Source: Mycobacterium sp. IS-1590 (GTDB lineage: Bacteria > Actinomycetota > Actinomycetes > Mycobacteriales > Mycobacteriaceae). From it: a stretch of 32,897 nucleotides of DNA. Each line of letters begins with the position of its first letter. The first letter of the stretch is position 1. The translations under genes and the position numbers were made by a program. Where the stretch lies: the NCBI RefSeq assembly GCF_001500025.1, contig NZ_LQIW01000024.1, positions 1-32,897 on the forward strand, written 5' to 3'. The notes beneath the pieces were generated by a model, which was not told where the DNA came from, did no database searches, and was given only the letters and a program-made list of their open reading frames with translations. Shown here piece by piece: positions 8,723 through 15,971 of this stretch.

Positions 8723-9592
8723 CTACATCCGGTACAGCGCCGCCCCAGCCGTCACGCCCGCGCCCGCGGCGACGATCATCACCAAGCTGTCGGGCGGGCT
8801 GGTGTCGGCGGCCTTGCCGAGCGCGGCCGCCAGGGCCGCCGTGTGCATGTGTTGGTCGTCGCCGACCGTGATGCGTTCGATTGGGACGTTCAGCTGCGAA
8901 GCCAGCTCTGCGCGAAATGCGGGACTGGCCGGCGCCGCGACTATCGATGTGATCTCATCGATTCCGGTGTCGGATTCGATGAGGCACCGCTGCGCCGCAC
9001 GCGCCGCGGTACGCGCGAAACCACTTTCGGCAGAACGTGATTCGCGGATCCTCAACAGATTGCGCTGTTCCACCATGCCGATCGTGGCCGACACCGTGTC
9101 GTCGTCGTCTTCCGACCGCTCCCACCAGACCGGCCCGAGCCCGCGTCCGTCTTCGGACCAGCCGCACAGCAGCGAGGCGCCTGCGGGGCTGTAGGGGAAT
9201 CCCTCGCTCGAACCGTGTCCCGGATCGGCGTCGCCGGCGACCACCAATGCGCAGTCGATCACCCGCGACCGCAGGAAGCCGTCGACGATGTGCAGGGCGG
9301 TGAGCATTCCGCACGAGCCGTTGGCGACGTCGAACGAGAAGGTGCCGTGCCCGCCGGTGTGCGGCTGCTCGTCATTGGCTCCGATGTCGTCCTGGATCAT
9401 CGAGGCGAGGGCCGGCTCGCCGAGGTTGCGGTCGCGGTAGATGCCCGCGTTGACGAGGAGGTCCACATCGTCGGCGTTGCGCCGGCCCTTGCGAAGGCAC
9501 TTCTTCGCCGCCCTGTCGATCAGCCGCAGAGCACTGTGACGGGTGCGCCAGCCGCCGTTGACAACGGTGATCTGGTCAATCACGGTTCCCAT
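8723..9592 (-). CDS. KAS III-like second subunit, degenerate active site
   Basis: 289 residues, shorter than standard FabH (~320-350). The thiolase fold is indicated by FDVANGSCGMLTALHIVDG, which keeps a Cys (Cys94) at the nucleophile position. Aligning the C-terminal part with its neighbour, the segment corresponding to His-Gln reads AAPASPAF, and the segment corresponding to YGN reads DQHMH. Both His and Asn of the Cys-His-Asn triad are therefore missing. It overlaps the full-triad subunit by 17 bp, so the two are probably translated together and form a heterodimer, as in PqsB/PqsC of Pseudomonas. Product and pathway are unknown. The start at ATG 9592 is set by the overlap. Confidence 0.72.
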   Translation of the reverse strand: MGTVIDQITVVNGGWRTRHSALRLIDRAAKKCLRKGRRNADDVDLLVNAGIYRDRNLGEPALASMIQDDIGANDEQPHTGGHGTFSFDVANGSCGMLTALHIVDGFLRSRVIDCALVVAGDADPGHGSSEGFPYSPAGASLLCGWSEDGRGLGPVWWERSEDDDDTVSATIGMVEQRNLLRIRESRSAESGFARTAARAAQRCLIESDTGIDEITSIVAAPASPAFRAELASQLNVPIERITVGDDQHMHTAALAAALGKAADTSPPDSLVMIVAAGAGVTAGAALYRM

Positions 9593-10682
9593 AGTGGCTC
9601 ACCAACTCCCGGTCCAGTGTCAAGAGGACGAAGCCGATCTCCAGACCGGATGCCAATGCGATCAAAGCGATGGTCTCCCCGGGTGAGATGCGCCGAGCCT
9701 CGAGCTCTTCGATGAGCGCGACGGTGTGCGTCGTCGACGCGGTGTTGCCGTAGCGGTCGACGGTGACGACCGCCTCGTGTTTCGGGGTGGCGCCGAACTT
9801 GGCCGAGACTTCGGCCATACCCTTGCGAATCGCGCGCGCCGACGTCTGATGGGTGATGACGTGGTCGATTTCGTCGATGGATCGTCCTGCCTCCCGGAGT
9901 ACCTCGCGCAGCAGTGTCGGTGTGTTCGCCATGGCGGCCCGGTGGATGCCCCGTGCGTCGGTGAACATCCGCGCGCCGGGGTCGTTGCCCTTGGGATAGC
10001 CGAGACAGAGCCGGCTGTACTCGGCCAGTGTCGTGAAACCGGCCAGGATGATGCTGCCCGAACCGATTTGAGCCCTTTCGAGTAGGAGCGCCGCCCCTGC
10101 GTCGCCGAGGGTCAGGGACGCGAGTTCCTTGCTCATGATGTTGTGCACGTGGCGCGCCGCGTTGCGCCCCAGCGGGGAGATGTACTCGCCACTGACGATC
10201 AAGGCCCGCTTCACGGCGCCCTGCCGGATCATGTTGTTGGCAATGGTGACTCCGGTGAGCATCCCGGCACACGCGTTGTTGAGATCGAAGGTCATCGCCG
10301 AATGGGCGCCGATGGCGTGTGCCACGGCAGAACTCATCGTCGGCTCCAGCCTCTGTGTCAGGCCGCCGCGAAACTTCGTGATGCTGCAGTTGATGATCAG
10401 GTCGATCGATGCCGGATCCCGTTCGGCCTTCTCGAGGCAGTCGAGGGCCGCGGCTGTCGCCAGGGTGTAGGAGTCTTCGTCGCCCACCGAAACCCGCCGC
10501 TCGCGAATTCCGGTCAGCCGCTCGAGATCGATGTGGGTGTGATGGCGTGTGGTCGACATCAGGTCGTCGGTCGCCAGGTGCGTGGCGGGCAAATGCCGTC
10601 CCGCACCGGCTATCCGGGTCTCGAACATCGGGGCCGGACCGTGCGACGGCGGCTCCATCACCAGCCAATGCGTGCCTGCCAT
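9576..10682 (-). CDS. 3-oxoacyl-ACP synthase III (FabH/OleA-like) with full catalytic triad
   Basis: About 368 residues from ATG 10682; a shorter start at 10628 (MFETRIAGAG, the usual family opening) is possible. I prefer 10682 because DosR-box geometry puts the transcription start there. The triad is complete: Cys in NNACAGM (residue 138), His in ITHQTS (278) and Asn in RYGNTAS (313). Enzymes of this family condense an acyl-CoA or acyl thioester with malonyl-ACP or a second acyl-CoA. The gene overlaps the degenerate partner by 17 bp. No acyl carrier protein, acyltransferase or desaturase lies nearby, so the product cannot be guessed. A strong DosR-like box (10741-10754) precedes it, implying hypoxia induction. 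Confidence 0.82.
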   Translation of the reverse strand: MAGTHWLVMEPPSHGPAPMFETRIAGAGRHLPATHLATDDLMSTTRHHTHIDLERLTGIRERRVSVGDEDSYTLATAAALDCLEKAERDPASIDLIINCSITKFRGGLTQRLEPTMSSAVAHAIGAHSAMTFDLNNACAGMLTGVTIANNMIRQGAVKRALIVSGEYISPLGRNAARHVHNIMSKELASLTLGDAGAALLLERAQIGSGSIILAGFTTLAEYSRLCLGYPKGNDPGARMFTDARGIHRAAMANTPTLLREVLREAGRSIDEIDHVITHQTSARAIRKGMAEVSAKFGATPKHEAVVTVDRYGNTASTTHTVALIEELEARRISPGETIALIALASGLEIGFVLLTLDRELVSHYGNRD

Positions 10683-11018
10683 GCGCTGAGCATCCAATGT
10701 CGACGACGCGCGCAACAGAGCGTTTCGGCCGTGCGGCACAGGGACCTTCGGCCCTTAGTCGGTCGCCCGCGTGAACGTGGCGTCCGCAGTGGCACGGGAG
10801 AGCGGATGGCTGGCGGCGGTCCACTTCGTCACGGAACGAAAGATTCCTGCGTGGGATCCGAGATCGTGCCCGGGGACCACGCAGCGAAGGGTCGAGCCCG
10901 AGCCAAGGTGTAGGAGTTGCCGCGTGAGCAAATGGCTGCACCTGGCTAGAGCGTCGACGGGGAGGTCAATACCGCCGATTGCTGGCCAGTTCGGCGCGGC
11001 AAGTGGGAGCATGTCGGC
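10683..11018. promoter_or_regulatory. Intergenic region with DosR-type promoter for the KAS III pair
   Basis: This 336-bp gap holds a strong DosR-like box, GGGACCTTCGGCCC (10741-10754, 11 of 14 core matches), and a weaker one, GAGCGTTTCGGCCG (10718-10731, 8 of 14). Their centres are exactly 23 bp apart. The weaker box is 42.5 bp from ATG 10682, and GATGCT at 10694-10689 could be its -10. For the plus-strand sensor kinase at 11019 the gap ends with a Shine-Dalgarno GGGAG at 11005-11009. No convincing gene is seen in the remaining ~240 bp; open frames there lack family features and coding bias. Confidence 0.65.
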
Positions 11019-12743
11019 ATGGCTGACGTGGCACAGCCGGCCGAAGCGTGGGGTGAGGCCGCCCGGCCGCCGGTGCGAGAGACCCTGTCACAGTTGCGCC
11101 TCCGTGAGCTGCTCATGGAGGTCCAGGACCGCGTTGAGCAGATCGTCCAGGGCCGGGATCGACTCGACGGCCTCGTCGACGCGATGCTGGTCGTGACGTC
11201 GGGGCTCGAGCTCGATCAGACGTTGCGGACGATCGTGCACACCGCGATCGAACTGGTCGACGCCCAGTATGGCGCGCTGGGTGTGCGTGGCCACGACCAC
11301 GAACTGGTCGAATTCATCTACGAGGGCATCGACGAATCGATGCGGGAGCGCATCGGTCACCTGCCCGAAGGACGCGGCGTACTCGGAGTGCTGATCGACG
11401 ATCCGAAACCCATCCGACTGGACAACATCTCTCACCATGCGGCTTCGGTCGGATTTCCACCGCATCACCCGCCGATGCGGACCTTCCTGGGCGTGCCGGT
11501 GCGGATCCGCAACGAGGTGTTCGGAAACCTCTACCTGACCGAGAAGGCGGGTGGCCAGCCTTTCAGCGAAGACGATGAAGTCCTCGTACAGGCGCTTGCG
11601 GCCGCCGCGGGCATCGCGATCGACAACGCCCGTCTGTATGAGCAGTCGAAGACCAGGCAGTCGTGGATCGAGGCCACGCGGGACATCGGGACCGAGTTGC
11701 TGGCGGGAACCGATCCGGCAACTGTGTTCAGGCTCGTGGCCGACGAATCTCGCCACCTGAGCGGCGCCAAGATGACGCTCGTGGCCGTGCCCGCCGACCC
11801 GGACGAGCCGGCCGAGGAGGTCGATGAACTCGTCGTCGCCGCCACCGCCGGCGATGAACCAGCTGAAAGCTTTCGGTTCATGCCGACCACGGAGACCGCG
11901 ATCGGGAGGGTGTTCTCGCAGCGCACTCCCAGCAGGTTCGACAGCCTCGAGCTGGCGCCGAACAGGCCCCCGACCGGGCCGGCCCTGGTGCTGCCGCTTC
12001 GTACGTCCGACTCCGTCGCGGGTGTGCTGGTGGCCGCGCGACCGCCGGGCTCGTCTCCGTTCAGCCCCGACGAACTCGACATGATGGCGGCATTCGCCGA
12101 TCAGGCCGCGCTCGCCTGGCAGCTCGCCACCACTCAACGCCGGATGCGCGAACTCGATGTGCTCAGCGATCGTGACCGCATCGCCCGCGACCTGCATGAC
12201 CATGTGATCCAGCGGCTGTTCGCGGTCGGGCTGGCATTGCAGGGCACCATTCCGCGCTCGCACAAACCCGAGGTCAAGCAGCGGTTGAGCGAATGCGTCG
12301 ACGATCTTCAAAACGTCATCCAGGAGATCCGCACCGCAATCTTCGACCTCCACGGCGCAGATGCCGGGATCACCAGACTGCGGCAACGCATCGACGAGGC
12401 CGTCGCTCAATTCGCGGATTCCGGAATTCGGACGACGGTGCAGTTTTCCGGCCCGCTGTCGGTGGTCGACGCCAACCTGGCAGATCATGCCGAAGCGGTC
12501 GTGCGCGAGGCTGTCAGCAACGCTGTGCGTCACGCGAAGGCTTCGACTCTGACCGTCGGTGTCGTTGTCGGAGATGATCTTTGCATCGAGGTGGTCGACG
12601 ATGGATGCGGAGTCGCCGACAACATCACGGGCAGCGGGTTGGCGAATCTCAAACGGCGCGCTGAAGAAGTCGGGGGAGAGTTCGCGATCGGAGCTGCGCC
12701 CACAAGTGGTACCAGGCTGAGGTGGTGCGCCCCGCTGCCCTGA
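11019..12743 (+). CDS. devS: DosS/DosT-type heme-GAF sensor histidine kinase
   Basis: 574 residues with two GAF domains followed by HisKA_3 and HATPase. GAF-A holds GFPPHHPPMRTFLGVPV; His150 aligns with the heme-iron ligand His149 of DosS, and Tyr172 in GNLYLTEK aligns with distal Tyr171. The dimerisation box RDLHDHVIQRLF has the phospho-acceptor His393 (DosS His395). HATPase motifs EAVSNAVRHA and DDGCG are intact. The protein should sense O2, NO, CO or redox state and phosphorylate a DosR-type regulator. No response regulator gene is adjacent: upstream is the KAS pair and downstream, convergent after 9 bp, a PPOX gene. Start chosen because GGGAG lies 9 bases upstream of ATG. Whether it is DosS- or DosT-like cannot be decided. 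Confidence 0.92.
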   Translation: MADVAQPAEAWGEAARPPVRETLSQLRLRELLMEVQDRVEQIVQGRDRLDGLVDAMLVVTSGLELDQTLRTIVHTAIELVDAQYGALGVRGHDHELVEFIYEGIDESMRERIGHLPEGRGVLGVLIDDPKPIRLDNISHHAASVGFPPHHPPMRTFLGVPVRIRNEVFGNLYLTEKAGGQPFSEDDEVLVQALAAAAGIAIDNARLYEQSKTRQSWIEATRDIGTELLAGTDPATVFRLVADESRHLSGAKMTLVAVPADPDEPAEEVDELVVAATAGDEPAESFRFMPTTETAIGRVFSQRTPSRFDSLELAPNRPPTGPALVLPLRTSDSVAGVLVAARPPGSSPFSPDELDMMAAFADQAALAWQLATTQRRMRELDVLSDRDRIARDLHDHVIQRLFAVGLALQGTIPRSHKPEVKQRLSECVDDLQNVIQEIRTAIFDLHGADAGITRLRQRIDEAVAQFADSGIRTTVQFSGPLSVVDANLADHAEAVVREAVSNAVRHAKASTLTVGVVVGDDLCIEVVDDGCGVADNITGSGLANLKRRAEEVGGEFAIGAAPTSGTRLRWCAPLP

Positions 12744-12752
12744 CGGGGTGGT

Positions 12753-13205
12753 TCAGGACGAGGTCGCGCTCGTGTTCTCTGCCCGGTACCTCGGCAGGCC
12801 GCGTTCTCGGAATCGGCGGCCGGTCATCTTCTCGGTGCGGATCCGCACGAAGTGATCCCGACGACCGTCGACCCACGGCTGGATGAATGTGCCTGCCACT
12901 TCCAGCAATTCGTCGACATCGGTGATCGGCTCGGCGTGCCCGACGACGGTGACGCTCCAACCGGTCCGCAGATCGGCGTCGAGCTCATCGGCCTGGAAGG
13001 CCACGACCTGATTGTCGGTGGCCGCGGCGAGCTTCGGCCCGCCGGCGACTCGTATCACCACGTCGTCGTGCCACAGCCGGAAGTTGACCGGCTGCACCGC
13101 GGGTAAGGCATCCTCGGTGAAGACCAGCCGACCCACCCGCACGCCTTGCAGCAAGTCCAGGCACTGCCTGCGGTTGAGCTCCTCCAGTTCGTGTCCTTTG
13201 GTCAT
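12753..13205 (-). CDS. PPOX-fold flavin/F420-binding protein (second copy)
   Basis: 150 residues. ATG at 13205 is preceded by GGAGG (13219-13215), which overlaps the end of tgs; the tgs stop is 5 bp upstream, so the two are co-translated. Features match the PPOX split barrel: RVGRLVF, LPAVQPVNFRLW, VIRVAGGPKL, a mid-region GWSVTVVGHA, and a C-terminal RIRTEKMTGRRF. It resembles the protein at 7232-7666 in layout but is clearly diverged. Cofactor (FMN, F420 or heme) and substrate are unknown. Expression probably depends on the DosR-box promoter of tgs. It ends 9 bp from the convergent sensor kinase gene. Confidence 0.82.
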   Translation of the reverse strand: MTKGHELEELNRRQCLDLLQGVRVGRLVFTEDALPAVQPVNFRLWHDDVVIRVAGGPKLAAATDNQVVAFQADELDADLRTGWSVTVVGHAEPITDVDELLEVAGTFIQPWVDGRRDHFVRIRTEKMTGRRFRERGLPRYRAENTSATSS

Positions 13206-13210
13206 ATTCC

Positions 13211-14620
13211 TCAGCCTCCTTGAACCAGAGCGAGAGTGCCGACGGGGGTGCACCGCCAGTGGCCGACGCTCAAGTCGGCCAGCCGGGTCACGGCTCGCTC
13301 GATCCCTTCGGCGAGTTCTTCGACGTCGGGTGCGGCGTCGTAATCGCCGATGATCCCGAACGCGAGGTGGTCGGCGTAGCTCAGGATGGCGATGCCGGTG
13401 CGCAGTCGCAGAGCCAGCGGCGGGATCGGGAGCAACCGGATGACCTCGCGGCCCTTGAGGTGCAACCGTTTACGGGGGCCGGGTACGTTTGTCGCCAGCG
13501 TCACGACGCCGCGCTGAGGGAGTCGGGTCAACGTGCGCACCGTCCACGCCGTCAGTGGGAAGGGGATCACGTTCGCCGCGGAGACCAGGAGGTTGCCGGC
13601 CTCGCGCTGTCCGCTCGCCTTCGACCTGCAGAGACGGGCGTGCACGGTCTGCAGCTGCTGAATCGGGTCGGCCTTGTCGACGGGGAGGTAGGGCAGCATC
13701 ACCGACACGCGGTTGTCGGGTTCGTCGGCCGCATCCGGGGACCGCACCGAAACCGGCACCAGGGTGCGCAGCGCGGTGCGGCGGGGCTTCTCACCGCGAC
13801 GCATCAGGAGGCTGCGGTAGCTGTCGGTGATCGCCGCCAGCGCGACGTCGTTGACCGTGACGTCGAACCGCTCGCAGATGCGGTGCACGTCCGGCAGTGA
13901 CACCTCGACTGCGGCGTAGCGGCGCATGTCGGACACCGGACCGGTCAGCGACGAGGAGGGGGTCGGTCGCAGAATCCCACCCGCTATCTCGACGGCGCCG
14001 TGCAGAGCCTGCGTCGCGGCAGAACTCACACCTACAGACGTCCGCCACGCCGCGGTCATCCAGTCGATCGGGTTGAGCGACAGGGCGGGCAGCCGCGGGC
14101 CTTTCGGCGCCGGCCGCGCAGCACGAAGCGCCCTCGCGGATGCCTCGCCGTCGTGCCCGTCGCACAGGCGCGAGAGCAGATGGGTCGCCGCGACCCCGTC
14201 GGCGATGCAGTGGTGGATCTTCATCAGCATCGCCCACCGGTTGTGCGCCAGACCGTCGACGATCCAGCACTCCCACAACGGCCTGTCGCGGTCCAGGCGG
14301 CGTTCCATGACTTCGGCGGCCCAGCGGAACAGGGCTGCGTCGTCACCGGGCCGGGGCAGCGCCGCCCGACGGATGTGGTGCGTGATGTCGACCTGCGCAT
14401 CATCGACCCAATCGGGGGCCTCGAGGTCCAGCGGATGGGTGCGCAGAACCTGCCGGAAGCGGGGCACCGTCAGAACTCGCTCGCTGAGATCGGCGACCAG
14501 CGAATCGAATTCGGGCATCGGCCCGGCGAGGACGGCGATGGCGCCGATCGCGAGGCTCACGTGGGGGTCGGAGTCTTCGGCGTGCAGGAATCCGGCGTCC
14601 AATGTGGTGAGCTGCTCCAT
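13211..14620 (-). CDS. tgs1: Wax ester synthase/diacylglycerol acyltransferase (triacylglycerol synthase)
   Basis: 469 residues, normal for the WS/DGAT family. It opens with MEQLTTLDAGFL, typical of mycobacterial Tgs proteins. The catalytic HHxxxDG motif is HHCIADG (His136, His137, Asp141), and the conserved NVPGP lies in the C-terminal half. The enzyme makes triacylglycerol or wax ester from acyl-CoA, building the lipid stores of non-growing mycobacteria. A DosR-like box (14656-14669) is centred 42.5 bp before the start codon, as for the other DosR-type genes here. This supports the Tgs1-like assignment (Rv3130c is DosR-controlled) over the many other mycobacterial paralogues. The PPOX gene downstream is coupled by 5 bp. 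Confidence 0.9.
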   Translation of the reverse strand: MEQLTTLDAGFLHAEDSDPHVSLAIGAIAVLAGPMPEFDSLVADLSERVLTVPRFRQVLRTHPLDLEAPDWVDDAQVDITHHIRRAALPRPGDDAALFRWAAEVMERRLDRDRPLWECWIVDGLAHNRWAMLMKIHHCIADGVAATHLLSRLCDGHDGEASARALRAARPAPKGPRLPALSLNPIDWMTAAWRTSVGVSSAATQALHGAVEIAGGILRPTPSSSLTGPVSDMRRYAAVEVSLPDVHRICERFDVTVNDVALAAITDSYRSLLMRRGEKPRRTALRTLVPVSVRSPDAADEPDNRVSVMLPYLPVDKADPIQQLQTVHARLCRSKASGQREAGNLLVSAANVIPFPLTAWTVRTLTRLPQRGVVTLATNVPGPRKRLHLKGREVIRLLPIPPLALRLRTGIAILSYADHLAFGIIGDYDAAPDVEELAEGIERAVTRLADLSVGHWRCTPVGTLALVQGG

Positions 14621-14674
14621 TCCTCCACTCTCGACGACCGGCGGACGCGTTAGTAGAGCCTTAGGTCCCTACCT
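14621..14674 (-). promoter_or_regulatory. DosR-type promoter of tgs
   Basis: On the minus strand GGGACCTAAGGCTC (14669-14656) matches 11 of 14 positions of the DosR core. Its centre (14662.5) is 42.5 bp from the tgs ATG at 14620. A weak -10 (GAGAGT, 14632-14627) lies six bases before the ATG, consistent with a leaderless transcript. A GGAGGA directly touches the ATG, too close to act as a normal ribosome binding site. The fdxA stop codon is at 14677-14675, so tgs has its own promoter even though it follows fdxA on the same strand. Confidence 0.7.
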
Positions 14675-15013
14675 TTACCGCGGCGGCATCGCCGCGACCA
14701 GAGGCGCGTCGACGCCGACCGGGCCGAGCTTGGCGGCACCGCCCGGGATACCGAGGGGAGTGTCGCGGCCGGGCAGGACCTGGGAGAAGAACGCGGCGTT
14801 GTCGGCGAGGTGGCCTTGGTCGTCGTCGGGCAAGTCCGTCTCGAAGTAGATCGCGTCTTCTTCGCACGCCAGCTTGCATGCTCCGCAGTCCACGCATTCG
14901 TCGGGGTTGATGTACATCGATCTTGCGCCCTCGTAGATGCAGTCGACCGGGCACTCCGGCACACACGATTTGTGCATCACGTCCACGCACGCACTGCTGA
15001 TCACGTAGGTCAT
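14675..15013 (-). CDS. fdxA: Seven-iron ferredoxin FdxA
   Basis: 112 residues from ATG 15013. Cysteines fit the 7Fe ferredoxin pattern: Cys9, Cys17 and Cys50 for [3Fe-4S], and Cys21, Cys40, Cys43 and Cys46 for [4Fe-4S], with Cys25 spare. The C-terminal extension with NAAFFSQVLPGR matches mycobacterial FdxA (Rv2007c), a DosR gene adjacent to otsB1 in M. tuberculosis. The longer upstream frame is rejected because it lacks family sequence. TACACT at 15025-15020 lies six bases before the ATG, a good leaderless -10. A strong DosR box is centred 65.5 bp upstream. It probably carries low-potential electrons; the partner is unknown. Confidence 0.95.
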   Translation of the reverse strand: MTYVISSACVDVMHKSCVPECPVDCIYEGARSMYINPDECVDCGACKLACEEDAIYFETDLPDDDQGHLADNAAFFSQVLPGRDTPLGIPGGAAKLGPVGVDAPLVAAMPPR

Positions 15014-15143
15014 GGCCGCAGTGTAGGAATCGCGGTGGTGGCCCGTCGCGGGTCGAAGGCCTGCGGAATCGAGGACCAAAGTCCCTCCCGCGGTGGAGCG
15101 TAACCGCTCCATCCGCATGTCGGCGGAGGGATACTGATCCACT
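15014..15143. promoter_or_regulatory. DosR-type promoter region between fdxA and TMEM175-like gene
   Basis: The best DosR box of the window is AGGACCAAAGTCCC (15072-15085; read on the minus strand GGGACTTTGGTCCT, 12 of 14 core matches). Its centre, 15078.5, is exactly midway between the start codons at 15013 and 15144, 65.5 bp from each. A weak second box at 15049-15062 is centred 42.5 bp from fdxA. On the other side an inverted repeat GGAGCG-TAAC-CGCTCC (15095-15110) occupies the equivalent place. TACACT (15025-15020) is the fdxA -10. TACTGA at 15132-15137 is a poor -10 six bases before GTG 15144. Confidence 0.7.
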
Positions 15144-15800
15144 GTGGCGGCTGAACGGGCCGAACCTGCTCGGCCCTCCGGATACCGGACGACCCGGGTG
15201 GAAGCGTTCAGCGATGGCGTGTTCGCCATCGCGATCACTTTGTTGGTGCTCGAGATCGGTGTGCCCGAGGGCTCGGAGGACGACCTGCTGGGCGCCGTTC
15301 TCCGCCAGTGGCCGTCCTACCTGACCTACCTGGTGAGCTTCTCCACGATCGGCGCGGTGTGGCTCGAACACACCGTGATCACCGAATTCCTGGATCGGGC
15401 CACACCCGCGCTGATCCGACTGAACCTGCTGCTGCTGATGCTCGTGTCATTCCTGCCCTTCCCCACTCGGTTGTTGGGCGACTACATCGACGAAAGCAAT
15501 GCGCAACGGGTGGCGGTGACCGTCTACGGCATCAACCTGCTCCTGGTGTCGGTCTTGGTATCGTTGATGTGGCGTTATGCGGTGTGGCAGCGCTTGATTC
15601 GAACCGAAGTGGACGACGCGGATGTCAGACTCATCACCAAGCGGCTCACCCCGGGGTTGGCCGGGTATGCCGTGTTCGTCGCGGCCGGGCTCTTCTTGCC
15701 GATCGTCGCGGTTTTCGGCTACCTGGTGATCGCGGTGTACTTCATCGTCCCCTTCGCCGCGCTGCGGGGAGCCAGACGCGCGATCCGATTGAATGAGTGA
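15144..15800 (+). CDS. TMEM175-family (DUF1211) potassium channel-like membrane protein
   Basis: 218 residues, GTG start. The N-terminal RVEAFSDGVFAIAITLL is the TMEM175 signature; FSDG (residues 22-25) lies in the pore-lining first helix. About six hydrophobic segments follow, in line with one bacterial TMEM175 repeat, which assembles as a tetramer conducting K+. The gene is divergent from fdxA and may share its DosR box, which lies 65.5 bp upstream. A perfect hairpin follows 60 bp after the stop. The K+ role is inferred from the family; a KdpD-type protein lies elsewhere in the window, but no functional link can be shown. Confidence 0.85.
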   Translation: MAAERAEPARPSGYRTTRVEAFSDGVFAIAITLLVLEIGVPEGSEDDLLGAVLRQWPSYLTYLVSFSTIGAVWLEHTVITEFLDRATPALIRLNLLLLMLVSFLPFPTRLLGDYIDESNAQRVAVTVYGINLLLVSVLVSLMWRYAVWQRLIRTEVDDADVRLITKRLTPGLAGYAVFVAAGLFLPIVAVFGYLVIAVYFIVPFAALRGARRAIRLNE

Positions 15801-15850
15801 CCGGCGACTGTGACGGCAGATTCGATGGCGCGGGCCGAAGATCCCGGTGA

Positions 15851-15970
15851 ATGAGCGTGAGCACGAGCTCGACGGACATTCGAGCTCGTGCCACGGTCAC
15901 CGTCACCGGCGAGACCCGCACCTTCCACGGGGACGAGCGGGTGTTCTTCTCGTACGTGGCGGTCGGCTGA
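15851..15970 (+). CDS. Small ORF or gene remnant, 39 residues, unknown
   Basis: ATG at 15851 follows a TGA stop directly and runs to TGA at 15968. About nine in ten codons end in G or C, as in the real genes around it, which favours past or present coding. The C-terminal part (TVTVTGETRTFHGDERVFF) looks like a beta-strand-rich protein end. No family is recognised and no ribosome binding site is evident. A 12-bp perfect hairpin overlaps codons 4-14, which argues against efficient translation. It may be the 3' remnant of a lost gene. Confidence 0.3.
   Translation: MSVSTSSTDIRARATVTVTGETRTFHGDERVFFSYVAVG
15861..15891. terminator. Perfect 12-bp inverted repeat, possible terminator
   Basis: GCACGAGCTCGA (15861-15872) and TCGAGCTCGTGC (15880-15891) are perfect reverse complements around a 7-base loop. 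It lies 60 bp after the TMEM175-like stop and 80 bp beyond the 3' end of the convergent DoxX-like gene, so it could stop transcription from both sides. There is no T tract, which is common for mycobacterial terminators. A protein-binding site is an alternative. Confidence 0.5.
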
Positions 15971-15971
15971 C

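Noticed and set aside
10755..11012. 85-residue minus-strand frame between the KAS III gene and the sensor kinase
   Set aside because: It has mixed third-position bias, no recognisable motif, and covers the sensor kinase ribosome-binding site.
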